Assembly: GCF_003946335.1 (NCBI RefSeq)
Contig: NZ_RHNX01000003.1
Location: forward strand, 81,061-145,060
Source: Levilactobacillus fujinensis
GTDB taxonomy: Bacteria; Bacillota; Bacilli; Lactobacillales; Lactobacillaceae
Length of the DNA: 64,000 nucleotides
Direction of reading: 5' to 3'
Positions 8,660-16,458 of this stretch are shown here, piece after piece. The notes under the pieces were generated by a model. The model saw only the letters and a list, made by a program, of their open reading frames with translations, was not told the DNA's origin and searched no databases. A program made the position numbers and the translations under genes. Every line of letters starts with the position of its first letter. Within the stretch, counting starts at the first letter, position 1.

Positions 8660-8950
8660 GGGTGGTGCGCGTTGACTGGCTGGTCAACTAAATTAGTGGC
8701 ATACCAATAACGTCGCCGGTAACCCATTTCTACCATAGAATCGGCTTCGCCCGGAAACGGATTGGCAGCCGAGCATCGCCAACTCTGTCATTTTCTAATT
8801 CGCTAATCTGAGTCGGCGGCAATCAGGGACAGAATCCCGTGTCGGTGTTCTTAAGCCGGCTGTTCTTGCCTAAAATACGGGTCGCCCTGAAGATCACTTC
8901 TCAGGCTTCGGGTCTCCCCCACCAAGTGCCATCCCTGACCGCCGAAGAAA
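8660..8950. other. Intergenic stretch without a recognised gene
   Basis: Between the promoter of the propeller operon and the terminator of the dehydrogenase gene. No open frame with a ribosome binding site was seen. The sequence has the feel of decayed repeat DNA but I could not align it firmly to the repeat families in this window. Confidence 0.4.
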
Positions 8951-8953
8951 TGA

Positions 8954-8994
8954 CAAAAGGGATTGGCGAAGCTTAGCTCCCCCAATCCCTTTGC
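8954..8994 (-). terminator. Terminator of the 2-hydroxyacid dehydrogenase gene
   Basis: On the minus strand AAAGGGATTGG pairs with CCAATCCCTTT across a 15-18 base loop, followed by a short T tract. It lies just past the stop of the dehydrogenase gene. Confidence 0.75.
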
Positions 8995-9001
8995 ACGAAG
9001 A

Positions 9002-9958
9002 CTAAGCGTTTACGTGGTTAAGTGCTTTACCATCGTTAATAAATGAAATTAAGTTCTTGGAAGCTTCTTGCGCAATGGCAATCCGTGCTTCTAAAGTCCC
9101 AGTCCCAGCATGTGGGGACATGATGACGTTGTCTAAGGCCCGTAGGTCGGCAGAAACGTTGGGTTCGTTTTCGAAAACGTCTAAACCAGCACCGGCAATT
9201 TCGCCGTTCTTTAAGGCATCAACTAAGTCAGCTTCCTTAACCAAGACACCACGAGCAGCGTTGATCAAGTAAGCGGTGTTCTTCATCTTGCCGAAGACAT
9301 CAGCGTTGAAGATACCAACCGTAGATGGTAAGGCTGGGGCGTGTAGCGTGATAACGTCGGCCGTCTTAACTAACGTGTCGAAGTCAACGTACTTCACATC
9401 CAGCTTCTTTTCCAAGTCGCTATCGAGTTGACGAACGTCGTTGTAGATAACGTTCATGCCCAAAGCTTGGCAGAACCGACCAACTTCGGAACCGATACGA
9501 CCCATGCCGTAGATTCCTAAGGTCTTTCCTTGCAGGCTCATACCCATGTACTTCTTTTCGGAAACGTCCATCCAGTTACCTTCACGAACAACCTTGTCGT
9601 AGAAGAATAAGCGACGAACCGTTGCCAAGAGTAAAGCAAAGGTCATTTCAGCAGTTGGTACACGGACGCCCATTGGGCAGTTAGAAACGACGATGCCCTT
9701 TTCTTTAGCATAGGCGATGTCCACGTGGTCAAACCCAACACCGTTAGTCGTAATGATCTTCAGGTTCTTACCGGCATCGATCAATTCGCGGTCGGCCTTC
9801 GTTCCCATTAACAGCAAGCCATCAAAGTTGGCTAAGTTGTTTAAGATCCATTCGCGGGATTCCTTTTCGGGGTCGTAAGTGACGTCAAAGGCTGCGCGTA
9901 AATCAGTCAAACCTTCTTCGGGGATGATTCCGGTAACTAAAACTTTTGCTTTACTCAT
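9002..9958 (-). CDS. D-isomer-specific 2-hydroxyacid dehydrogenase (glyoxylate/2-ketogluconate reductase type)
   Basis: 318 residues, ATG with AAGGAGAA upstream. The Rossmann motif is G-I-Y-G-M-G-R-I-G (about residues 148-156). The catalytic Arg lies in N-A-A-R-G-V-L-V, the Glu in F-E-N-E-P, and the His in S-P-H-A-G-T-G-T. Family members reduce 2-keto acids such as glyoxylate, hydroxypyruvate or 2-keto-D-gluconate with NAD(P)H. A half operator of the LacI type (CGGTTAAC) lies within its promoter and a full copy at 10189, so it seems co-regulated with the xylulose kinase operon; a 2-keto sugar acid is thus a possible substrate. Confidence 0.9.
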   Translation of the reverse strand: MSKAKVLVTGIIPEEGLTDLRAAFDVTYDPEKESREWILNNLANFDGLLLMGTKADRELIDAGKNLKIITTNGVGFDHVDIAYAKEKGIVVSNCPMGVRVPTAEMTFALLLATVRRLFFYDKVVREGNWMDVSEKKYMGMSLQGKTLGIYGMGRIGSEVGRFCQALGMNVIYNDVRQLDSDLEKKLDVKYVDFDTLVKTADVITLHAPALPSTVGIFNADVFGKMKNTAYLINAARGVLVKEADLVDALKNGEIAGAGLDVFENEPNVSADLRALDNVIMSPHAGTGTLEARIAIAQEASKNLISFINDGKALNHVNA

Positions 9959-10027
9959 GGTGTATTCTCCTTAGAAATATTTTTTTAAATTCAATGCGGA
10001 TAACGCACATTTAAGATGGCCACGCTA

Positions 10028-10056
10028 GTAATACGGTTAACAAAACAAATTGTCAT
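10028..10056 (-). promoter_or_regulatory. Promoter of the dehydrogenase gene with a half LacI-type operator
   Basis: On the minus strand ATGACA (10056-10051) and TATTAC (10033-10028) are 17 bp apart. CGGTTAAC at 10034-10041 in the spacer is half of the palindrome used elsewhere in the locus. Confidence 0.5.
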
Positions 10057-10188
10057 GCCTTAATCTCTTTTATAAAGAATTTGACCTACCGCCAGCCCAC
10101 TAACTATAGCATTGCTGGAAGCAAGCGGTTTCAACCTTTTGTAAAAAAATATGGCTACCGTGATGAATTAGTGGTAATCTTAGACGTG

Positions 10189-10202
10189 GTTAAGCGCTTA
10201 AC
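10189..10202. promoter_or_regulatory. LacI-family operator (GTTAAGCGCTTAAC)
   Basis: A perfect 14-bp palindrome in the region between the divergent dehydrogenase and lacI-type genes. It could serve both autoregulation and repression of the dehydrogenase. The rest of 9959-10607 holds no supportable gene; a 140-codon frame at 10081-10503 contains this operator and lacks a ribosome binding site. Confidence 0.8.
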
Positions 10203-10607
10203 TACCTTACAAGTGAATTCTATAGCTATCTCGCAGTTTTGTCAATCACTTCTCGTACCTGAATGTGAATCTTTTACCATTTCACAACATAAGTACCATC
10301 GAAAGCGATTGCTATTCCCGTCACATCACGATATTCACAGTCCACTACATAACTTAAATTCACAAGATAAGTATCTGGCGAGGTGCATCGCGATGGTATT
10401 TAAAGTTGGTATAGTGGTAGACTTACTTAATAATCGAACTCAAAAAAATAGTGTAAAATCGTATTCTGACAGCGTTTCCAGGTACGTAAGCATGCTAAAA
10501 TAATCATATGTTAACTAATCTTAGTCCTGGTTAATCGTTACTAGGCGACCAACGCAGGCTAGCTTATATCCTGATGTAATAATAACGAAACTTAGTGGAG
10601 GCTCATT

Positions 10608-11618
10608 TTGGAAAAATTCACCATTAAAGACATTGCGAAGCTTGGAGAGGTCTCCACAGCAACTGTCTCAAACTTTTTGAACGGCAACTACGCAAAGATG
10701 TCCGCCACAACTCGTGAAAGACTGGCGAATATCATCAGTAAAACGGATTATCATCCCAGTACGACCGCCCGTAATCTGGCTAAAAATGAAAATAAAACGA
10801 TTGGTATTTCGGTCGCTGACATTACAAACCCATTCACCTCACCAGTTATCTCCGGACTATCCGAACGCTGCGAAAAGTACGGCTACAAGATGGTCTTTAC
10901 CAACTCGAATAATGACGAGCGCCGGGAGGTTGAAAACATCAACCGCCTGCGCGAGGAAGAAGTCGCCGGCCTGATCATTGACCCGGTCAATCCCGACAGT
11001 AGTATTTACAACCAATTGTCCAATGCTTACACGGTCATCGTTGACCGGCAAGCACGCCGCAACGTGGTTGATACTATCGTGACCGACAACATGAATTCCG
11101 TCGACACCATGGTCAAGAAGATGGTCGCCAAGGGGTACGATGACCTCTACTTCGTGAGTTGGCCACTCGACGGCGTGAGCACCCGGCTGAACCGCTACGC
11201 CGGATTTAAGCTCGCCACGAATTATTTGAACGACGACCACCTGATCACGGTGCCTTATAATACGTCGCTCAACAAGAGTAGTGACTTCGACCAGACCTTA
11301 GAGAACATTCTAGCCAACAAGGGTGACAAAAAAATCGGCTTCTTCACCATGAACTCCCGGACGCTACTGCAACTGCTAAAGTCGGCCCAACGGCTAAACT
11401 ACAACTATGCTGAGGACTTTGGCGTGGCGACCTACGAAGAGTTCGAATGGATGCAGTTGATGAATCCTGGCATCAGTTGTGTGCGGCAAGACTCCTTTGC
11501 CATCGGCTGTGCTGCCATGGATCTCTTAAAGGAAAAACTGGAGACCCAGTATGATAACGAACCCGAACCTCAGGTCAAATTGATTCCGACCGATTTGATT
11601 GTGCGGGACAGCTTCTAA
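10608..11618 (+). CDS. LacI/KdgR-family transcriptional regulator of the sugar locus
   Basis: 336 residues. TTG start, preceded by GGAGG. The N-terminal helix-turn-helix is T-I-K-D-I-A-K-L-G-E-V-S-T-A-T-V-S (residues 4-20), followed by the hinge helix region T-T-A-R-N-L-A. A periplasmic-binding-protein-like effector domain follows (T-I-G-I-S-V-A-D-I-T-N-P-F). The R-N-L-A hinge and N-P-F match the KdgR/LacI group. It stands next to five palindromes of the GTTAANCGNTTAAC type spread over 10 kb and is their obvious reader. The inducer is unknown; a phosphorylated or free sugar (acid) of this pathway is likely. Confidence 0.92.
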   Translation: MEKFTIKDIAKLGEVSTATVSNFLNGNYAKMSATTRERLANIISKTDYHPSTTARNLAKNENKTIGISVADITNPFTSPVISGLSERCEKYGYKMVFTNSNNDERREVENINRLREEEVAGLIIDPVNPDSSIYNQLSNAYTVIVDRQARRNVVDTIVTDNMNSVDTMVKKMVAKGYDDLYFVSWPLDGVSTRLNRYAGFKLATNYLNDDHLITVPYNTSLNKSSDFDQTLENILANKGDKKIGFFTMNSRTLLQLLKSAQRLNYNYAEDFGVATYEEFEWMQLMNPGISCVRQDSFAIGCAAMDLLKEKLETQYDNEPEPQVKLIPTDLIVRDSF

Positions 11619-11633
11619 CTTTGAATAGGTCTT

Positions 11634-11667
11634 AGGTGCCGCAGGCTTACTGTTGGCACCTTTTTTC
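11634..11667 (+). terminator. Terminator of the lacI-type gene
   Basis: AGGTGCC pairs with GGCACCT across a 14-base loop, followed by T6. Confidence 0.85.
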
Positions 11668-11675
11668 GTACTTAA

Positions 11676-11775
11676 ACTAAGGTTGAAAGTTCTAAAACAC
11701 CAGTATGACTGTTGTCACAGCAATACTGCGGCTAAAATTAGACACGTTGTCCAGTCGTCTTACCGGCCGCAACGC
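11676..11775. repeat. Dispersed repeat D, copy 1
   Basis: Starts AAGGTTGAAAG and contains CAGTATGACTGTTGTCACAG, AATACTGCGGCTAAAATTAG and GTTGTCCAGTCGTCTTACCG. The same order recurs at about 30428-30530 and, decayed, at 52393-52495. Confidence 0.6.
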
Positions 11776-11777
11776 GT

Positions 11778-11820
11778 CAAAAAAGCAGCAGGTTAGCCAT
11801 CTCGGCTACTCCGCTGCTTA
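11778..11820 (-). terminator. Terminator of thiW
   Basis: On the minus strand AGCAGCGGAGTAGCC pairs with GGCTAACCTGCTGCT around a short loop and is followed by T6. Confidence 0.85.
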
Positions 11821-11834
11821 GGATTTAAACGTCT

Positions 11835-12344
11835 TTATTTCCCCTGTAATTTGTCCAATTGTGGTGCAATCAACCGTGACCACACGCTCTTGAGTACCAC
11901 ATAGCCGATGATAACGCCGACTAAGGCGCTCATGAAGAAACTTGGCAGGAATAACCAGACTGCGCCGGTCGTTCCCATCAGCCAGGCGGCCACTGGGTAC
12001 GCCACAAAGGCGCCAATGATTCCCGAACCGATTAGTTCACCACAGACCGCTGCCAACAATTTTCCGGTCAGTCGGAACAACCAACCACTCAGAAAGGCGC
12101 CAATCATGCTGCCGGGAAAGGCTAAGACCGTCCCGGTTCCCATGATATTTCGAATCAGTGAGGTCAAAAAGGCTTGGGCCAACGCCCACCAGGGGCCCAC
12201 TAAGGCTCCTGAAATTAGATTGATCATGTGTTGCACGGGCGCCACCTTGGCCACCCCGATATTAAATGAAAACAAACTCCCCCCAATAACTGCCAACGCC
12301 ACCAACATGGCCGTCAACGTCATTGGATAAATCTTCTTGGACAT
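11835..12344 (-). CDS. thiW: ThiW, thiazole/hydroxyethylthiazole ECF transporter S component
   Basis: 169 residues from the ATG at 12344, which has GGGGAG eight bases upstream; the frame extends to 12365 but without a site. About five to six membrane helices with the short ECF S-component layout. It is the substrate-binding membrane subunit that pairs with a shared EcfAA'T module, not encoded here. Residues typical of ThiW are M-T-L-T-A-M-L-V-A-L-A-V near the N-terminus and H-M-I-N-L-I-S-G-A-L-V-G-P-W-W-A. A TPP riboswitch directly upstream makes a role in thiamine precursor uptake secure. Confidence 0.92.
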   Translation of the reverse strand: MSKKIYPMTLTAMLVALAVIGGSLFSFNIGVAKVAPVQHMINLISGALVGPWWALAQAFLTSLIRNIMGTGTVLAFPGSMIGAFLSGWLFRLTGKLLAAVCGELIGSGIIGAFVAYPVAAWLMGTTGAVWLFLPSFFMSALVGVIIGYVVLKSVWSRLIAPQLDKLQGK

Positions 12345-12370
12345 AACTTTCGCTCCCCGCTTCAATTTCT

Positions 12371-12406
12371 AAAAAAGACGTCCTCTACGTAGAGTAGAGA
12401 CGTCGC
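12371..12406 (-). terminator. Riboswitch expression-platform terminator before thiW
   Basis: On the minus strand GACGTCTCTAC pairs with GTAGAGGACGTC (one bulge), followed by T6. It lies between the TPP aptamer and the thiW start, so ligand-bound RNA should terminate. Confidence 0.85.
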
Positions 12407-12419
12407 CAATTTCAGCGGA

Positions 12420-12505
12420 ACGGCCACTTCCCTACGCGAGTACTAACTCACAGGTTCCAAGGGATTGGACGCATCCATCTCAGCCATAGGGCACCCCTAG
12501 TGTCT
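12420..12505 (-). promoter_or_regulatory. TPP riboswitch (THI box)
   Basis: Read on the minus strand it contains GGGGTGCC, GGCTGAGA, CCCTTGGAACCTG and TTAGTACTCGCGTAGGGAAG in order. These are the conserved THI-box blocks that form the pyrimidine and pyrophosphate sensor helices. It controls thiW by transcription termination. Confidence 0.95.
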
Positions 12506-12699
12506 TTCTTAGTTATCGCCACTATACCGGGTTAACGTGGGGAAAGCAACACATGACGATCTGTACTAATACATGGTCAAAACGATTGGCTCGCTGGATA
12601 TCGTAACGCCGTTTAGTCGTTTCGCAGAACCGATTACCCGATGAAATGAAAGTCCGCCTGATTCCTAGCATTTCTCATGGGTATCCTGTATAGTGTGGG

Positions 12700-12780
12700 T
12701 ATCAGGTAAATTGGTGATTCTCTACCGTAAGTGAGAGCTTAAAATTAGAGGGAGCTGCCTGTCGGCTCCTTTTTTTTACC
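12700..12780 (+). ncRNA. Candidate type III antitoxin RNA (ToxI/AntiQ-like) and its terminator
   Basis: A TATAGT box at 12692-12697 precedes a short transcribed stretch. Bases about 12715-12750 read GGTGATTCTCTACC, then GTAAGTGAGAGCTTAAAATT, which resembles the published ToxI repeat unit (GGTGAT, CTACC, TAAGTG, AGCT, AAATT in the same order, from memory). Only one clear unit is present; known loci usually have two or more. GGAGC and GCTCC then form a small hairpin with T7 at about 12752-12777, the usual attenuating terminator between antitoxin and toxin. The toxin frame starts 28 bases on. Confidence 0.6.
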
Positions 12781-12804
12781 AAAATTCATCCCTATGGAGG
12801 TCTT

Positions 12805-13285
12805 ATGAGACTAGTTTACGTTGATAATCACTATATCTCTTACTTACAACAATTTGACCATCGTGTTTTGCAGAATAAAAATCGCCGTCCGTATATTGGA
12901 CCCGTCTTAACGGTAAATAATCATTCTTATTTTGCCCCATTTGAAACAGCTAAACCTGGTAAAAAAAGTAAATAATCGGCTCACATTCACCATACGCAAG
13001 TCTCCCTTGTCAAATAGTCCTATTCTTAGCTTTCTATTGATTAATGATATGATTCCTATCTCAACTAGAAATTATATTCCGATCGATATGGACCATTTAA
13101 AAAATTCGTCTCCCCAAAAATTTGATTTACTAATTAAAGAACAAAACTTCGCCAGATCCAACCACCAGCGTATCTTGCAAAAAGCTCTAAGTGTGTACCA
13201 TAAACGCTTATCCGCCAAGATTCCCTTCTTCAACCAAATGTGCTTGGATTTTAGACTCCTCGAACACAAATATCTGGATTTCTAG
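12805..13285 (+). pseudogene. ToxN/AbiQ-like type III toxin endoribonuclease, split by a one-base frameshift
   Basis: ATG at 12805 with GGAGG eight bases upstream. The first frame gives 56 residues (start M-R-L-V-Y-V-D-N-H-Y-I-S-Y-L-Q-Q-F-D) and stops at 12973. Dropping one A from the A7 run at 12961-12967 joins it to the next frame, which runs to 13285 and restores a 159-residue protein of family length. The joined product has R-P-Y-I-G-P-V-L-T-V-N, S-Y-F-A-P-F-E-T-A-K where ToxN has its catalytic T-S-x-K, N-D-M-I-P-I, and a C-terminal L-D-F-R-L-L-E-H-K-Y-L-D-F, all in the order of ToxN. Intact, it would cut RNA and be held by the upstream RNA. Here it is inactive, slippage-dependent, or a sequencing error. 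Confidence 0.75.
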
Positions 13286-13482
13286 CCTTAAAAATAACGC
13301 ATCTAATAAAGAAACGTATCCATACACTTAGCGTTTAAGACTAAGCATATGCATACGCTTCTTTTATACGCAATTTCAAACTTTATTACAACGTTTTACC
13401 TAAAGCCCTTGCGCGGTTTACCGAAATCATTTAAACTATGGAATACGATAGTTATGTAAACGCTTAATAAAGGGGCCGTATC

Positions 13483-14028
13483 ATGAAAATTAGTAAAAAA
13501 GTCTGGTTCGATGCAATTGGGGTGGGATTGTTCACCCTGGTCTATAGTTTGATTATGAGTGGTTTCTCCCTCTGGATGGGGTCTGCTGCCTTCGTAGCCG
13601 TCTCCTACTTCTTCGGTGCCGGCTTCCCCAAGGATAAGCTCTGGAACATCCTGGTCAGTTTTGCTCTCGGCATTGCCTGGGGACTGATTGCCTTTCGCCT
13701 TCTGCAAATTCCTGCTCTCAGTGGACTCTGGGCCAGCTCAATTATGTTTGGCTTCCTGACCTTCGTGGTGTTATTCCTCCAAGGGACCATTATGAAATTC
13801 ACCATCGTCCCGGCCTGGCTGATTGCCTGGGGAACGACCATGCTGATTATCACCAACATTTCCATTCACAGCTGGTCCCTCTTCGTTTTTCAGCTCTACG
13901 CCTCCATGCTGCTCGGAATTTTCGTGATTGGCTACGCATCAGATCTGTTCAATCAAATCATGTTCCACTTCTTCCCAGAAAAGAAGCCAGCAGAAAAGAT
14001 TACTGCTGAGCCTGCTAAAAATGAATAA
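13483..14028 (+). CDS. DUF1097-family membrane protein
   Basis: 181 residues, start ATG with AAGGGG upstream. Six hydrophobic segments fill residues about 8-155, then a charged tail (E-K-K-P-A-E-K). It resembles the DUF1097 (YcdZ-like) integral membrane proteins, whose function is unknown. A near-cre sequence (ATGTAAACGCTTAAT, one mismatch) lies at 13453-13467, so carbon control is possible. Single gene ending in a strong terminator shared with the convergent mrr gene. Confidence 0.7.
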   Translation: MKISKKVWFDAIGVGLFTLVYSLIMSGFSLWMGSAAFVAVSYFFGAGFPKDKLWNILVSFALGIAWGLIAFRLLQIPALSGLWASSIMFGFLTFVVLFLQGTIMKFTIVPAWLIAWGTTMLIITNISIHSWSLFVFQLYASMLLGIFVIGYASDLFNQIMFHFFPEKKPAEKITAEPAKNE

Positions 14029-14054
14029 AAATTCACAATAAATGAATACAAATT

Positions 14055-14109
14055 AAAAAGAGAATGAACCGTGCCACGTTATGTGGCGCTACGGTTCATT
14101 CTCTTTTTA
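14055..14109. terminator. Bidirectional terminator between the DUF1097 and mrr-type genes
   Basis: AAAAAGAGAATGAACCGT and CCAC pair with GTGG and ACGGTTCATTCTCTTTTT, with A and T runs on both sides, between two convergent genes. Confidence 0.9.
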
Positions 14110-15030
14110 TTAATCCTCTTCGTAGTAATAGTCATCCAAGTGATAGGTTTGGACTGGCTCAATATGCAACCGAAACTGCTCGACTAAATCTGTAATCCGG
14201 CGACCATCGATCAAGGTCACCGATCGATTACCTTTGACGGCTTTTTCCTTAGCTTTCGGTGTGAAATAGGTCGTCGTGATAAAAATGCCATACTCGGCAC
14301 TAAAACCATCCATCGCACCCTTGAACTTATCGATTTCCGGTTCAGATACCGCGCTATCCGTATAACGTTTAGCCTGAATTGCGACACGTGAGGTTCTGAA
14401 ATCATCTGATTCAAAGTAACCAAAACCATCGATACCATGGTCGCCGGACATCACTTTTCCCATCTTAGAATCAATGCTGACTCCCATCTTAGAGATCAAT
14501 AACCGGGCAAAGCTTTCAAATTTCTTCGGAGAAAATTGCTTCAACTGTGCCAATAACAGCGTTCGCCATTCATCCTCACTATCATCGTCATCAACGATGC
14601 CATCTTCTGCCGTCACCAGCGCCTGCTTGTCAGCCGTTTTTACCTGCTCAGTCGCCGTTTGCTTGGCCTTATTCACCTTGGAGTGGTCGTGCCAGTACTG
14701 CGCAATAAGGGTCTGCTCCGCTTTACTTGGAACGTGAGTATAGTTTGCAGTTCGCCCTTTTTCAGTTAAAACAATATCTGCACCGCGCTTAAACTGTTCA
14801 ATATAGCCCAACATCGCCAGCTCACGAATACCAAAGTTAAAATCAAAATTAAAAGGAACGTATTCATTTCCTGAGCGTGACGTCACCGGATCATACACAT
14901 CTTCATAACTAATCCCACTGGTTTCGTCCTCAGCAATAATCGACTTGATCTTATCCCGTGATGCAATTCCACCAACACCATTTAACGCGTCAAGAATCGC
15001 AACATAAACCCGTTGTCTCTGATAGCTCAT
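14110..15030 (-). CDS. mrr: Mrr-type restriction endonuclease
   Basis: 306 residues. The N-terminal third is a winged-helix-like Mrr_N region; a linker rich in K, T and D (about 110-150) follows. The C-terminal Mrr catalytic domain has the PD-(D/E)xK residues as G-D-H-G-I-D-G-F-G-Y and A-I-Q-A-K-R-Y. Such enzymes cut methylated foreign DNA (type IV restriction). It stands alone, with no methylase or specificity subunit beside it, and lies next to the type III toxin locus and a Fic gene, so this is a small defence or stress patch. Confidence 0.88.
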   Translation of the reverse strand: MSYQRQRVYVAILDALNGVGGIASRDKIKSIIAEDETSGISYEDVYDPVTSRSGNEYVPFNFDFNFGIRELAMLGYIEQFKRGADIVLTEKGRTANYTHVPSKAEQTLIAQYWHDHSKVNKAKQTATEQVKTADKQALVTAEDGIVDDDDSEDEWRTLLLAQLKQFSPKKFESFARLLISKMGVSIDSKMGKVMSGDHGIDGFGYFESDDFRTSRVAIQAKRYTDSAVSEPEIDKFKGAMDGFSAEYGIFITTTYFTPKAKEKAVKGNRSVTLIDGRRITDLVEQFRLHIEPVQTYHLDDYYYEED

Positions 15031-15266
15031 TCTTTCATCCCCACCCCAATATAGTTGACTGGCTTCAGTATATCATTTCAGACGAAGATAACGTCAAAGC
15101 TAACCCATACTCCAGTGAACCCGGTCATCTAAATCGACTTACTTGCCCTTTACTTAATCGTTCACTTTAGGGACAAGCCGATTTGTCTTGGGCACTGTGA
15201 CCCGTCGTGTTATGCTGAGCTAACAGAACTGAATCCTTTTTAGATGGAAGCGTGGATAATGTTGTG

Positions 15267-15551
15267 ATGATTGAACAAGTAATTACACAACTGCATCAGT
15301 TATACCTCAAATTTACCAACGATTTTTATGGTCAATTTACTTCCGGCTTATCTAACAGCCTTCACACTTAAAATCAATCTCAACAATTCACAATTAACTA
15401 TGTACAGTCAGCTTATGATTTTCAATATCGATCAGAGCTTATTGCTACTATTCTGGAAAAACTAGTTCATAATCAAAACCAAGGGAAATATGTTGCCAAA
15501 ATTCTCAATGATCTATTTGGTGCACGTTCGATTTTACCCCATCTATTTGAA
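15267..15551 (+). pseudogene. Interrupted small ORF, weakly RelA/SpoT-like
   Basis: From an ATG at 15267 the frame reads 34 codons, a TAA at 15369, then 59 more codons in the same frame to 15549. The second part has R-S-E-L-I-A-T-I-L-E-K-L and V-A-K-I-L-N-D-L-F-G-A-R-S-I, which recalls the S-I-x-x-K ... I-x-D-x-x-G-x-R block of (p)ppGpp synthetase domains, but key lysines are missing. I treat it as a relic with an uncertain parent. The rest of 15031-15774 holds no supportable gene. Confidence 0.3.
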
Positions 15552-15774
15552 GACAGAGAATCCATCAATATATTACTTATCTAAGTCAAACTCCATTAAA
15601 GCTCGAATCTTCTTCATGCTCCCCACTGCCCCTATCCCGTATACTAGCGCTCACAGCAATATACGCTCTGGCAGCTACGATACAATGCGTATCCCAATTA
15701 CCACACACATTGTGTTGTAACAATGCTAAAATCAAGTATAAGTCAGCGCTCAATTGGAAAGGGGATCGATATAA

Positions 15775-16440
15775 TTGGCTTTCTCAGATAAGTATCGTCT
15801 GACATCAATATCCGAACAAAACTTAATGAGTCAAAATTTGGTACAACTAATTTATACGACCGGTAAATTTGAAAACCTCTCGACGTCTCTACTTGATACT
15901 GAAAGTATTTTAAATAATGAGTCGCTTCAAAATGCTAAACCGGAAGATGTCGTAACAATTATTCATTTAAAGCGTGCATTTCAATACGTTCTAAATCTGA
16001 AAACTAACTTCAATTACACTGACATTTTAACAATTAATCAGATCGTTAAGGGTGGTCAACCAGGTACTGGTATGCTTCGTAGTCAAGACGTAAAAGTCGC
16101 TTTAACTAATGACATCTGGCTTCCCCCACTCCCTGAGCCCCAGCGCACGCAACAAGAACTGGTCAATATTCTAACTAGTTCCGCAACTGCGACCGAAAGA
16201 GCGCTCAACCTGAATCTCTATCTCTCGCGTTGGCAGCTCTTCATGGATGGCAACAAGCGCACCGCCATCGTCGCGGCCAATGCTTTAATGGTCCAAGCTG
16301 GTGCCGGCCTCCTAGCCATTCCAGAGAATAAAATGCATTGGTATCGTTCACAACTACAAAAACACTGCCGCTCCGGTCACGACACTAGCTTAAAACAGTG
16401 GCTCTATGACAATTGCGTATTTGGCATTGCCGAAAACTAA
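15775..16440 (+). CDS. Fic-domain protein with a glutamine in place of the motif histidine
   Basis: 221 residues; TTG start with AAAGGGG upstream. The Fic core reads W-Q-L-F-M-D-G-N-K-R-T (about residues 150-160), where the canonical motif is H-P-F-x-D-G-N-K/G-R; the catalytic His is Gln here while the rest of the phosphate loop is intact. Near the N-terminus T-G-K-F-E-N fits the [S/T]-x-x-x-E-[G/N] inhibitory helix of Fic proteins. An active enzyme would transfer AMP or another phosphate moiety to protein hydroxyls; the substitution suggests lost or changed chemistry. No antitoxin gene is adjacent. Confidence 0.85.
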   Translation: MAFSDKYRLTSISEQNLMSQNLVQLIYTTGKFENLSTSLLDTESILNNESLQNAKPEDVVTIIHLKRAFQYVLNLKTNFNYTDILTINQIVKGGQPGTGMLRSQDVKVALTNDIWLPPLPEPQRTQQELVNILTSSATATERALNLNLYLSRWQLFMDGNKRTAIVAANALMVQAGAGLLAIPENKMHWYRSQLQKHCRSGHDTSLKQWLYDNCVFGIAEN

Positions 16441-16458
16441 ATCTCTCTAATCAGCAAA

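Noticed and set aside
10081..10503. 140-codon rightward frame between the dehydrogenase and lacI-type genes
   Set aside because: TTG start without a ribosome binding site, no family resemblance, and it contains the operator palindrome at 10189; treated as chance.
12961..12975. Programmed -1 ribosomal frameshift in the split toxin
   Set aside because: The second part is in the +1 frame, so a -1 slip at the A run would give the wrong frame. Loss of one A, or +1/-2 slippage, is needed.
15490..15720. 76-codon frame after the RelA-like relic
   Set aside because: No ribosome binding site and no resemblance; part of decayed DNA.
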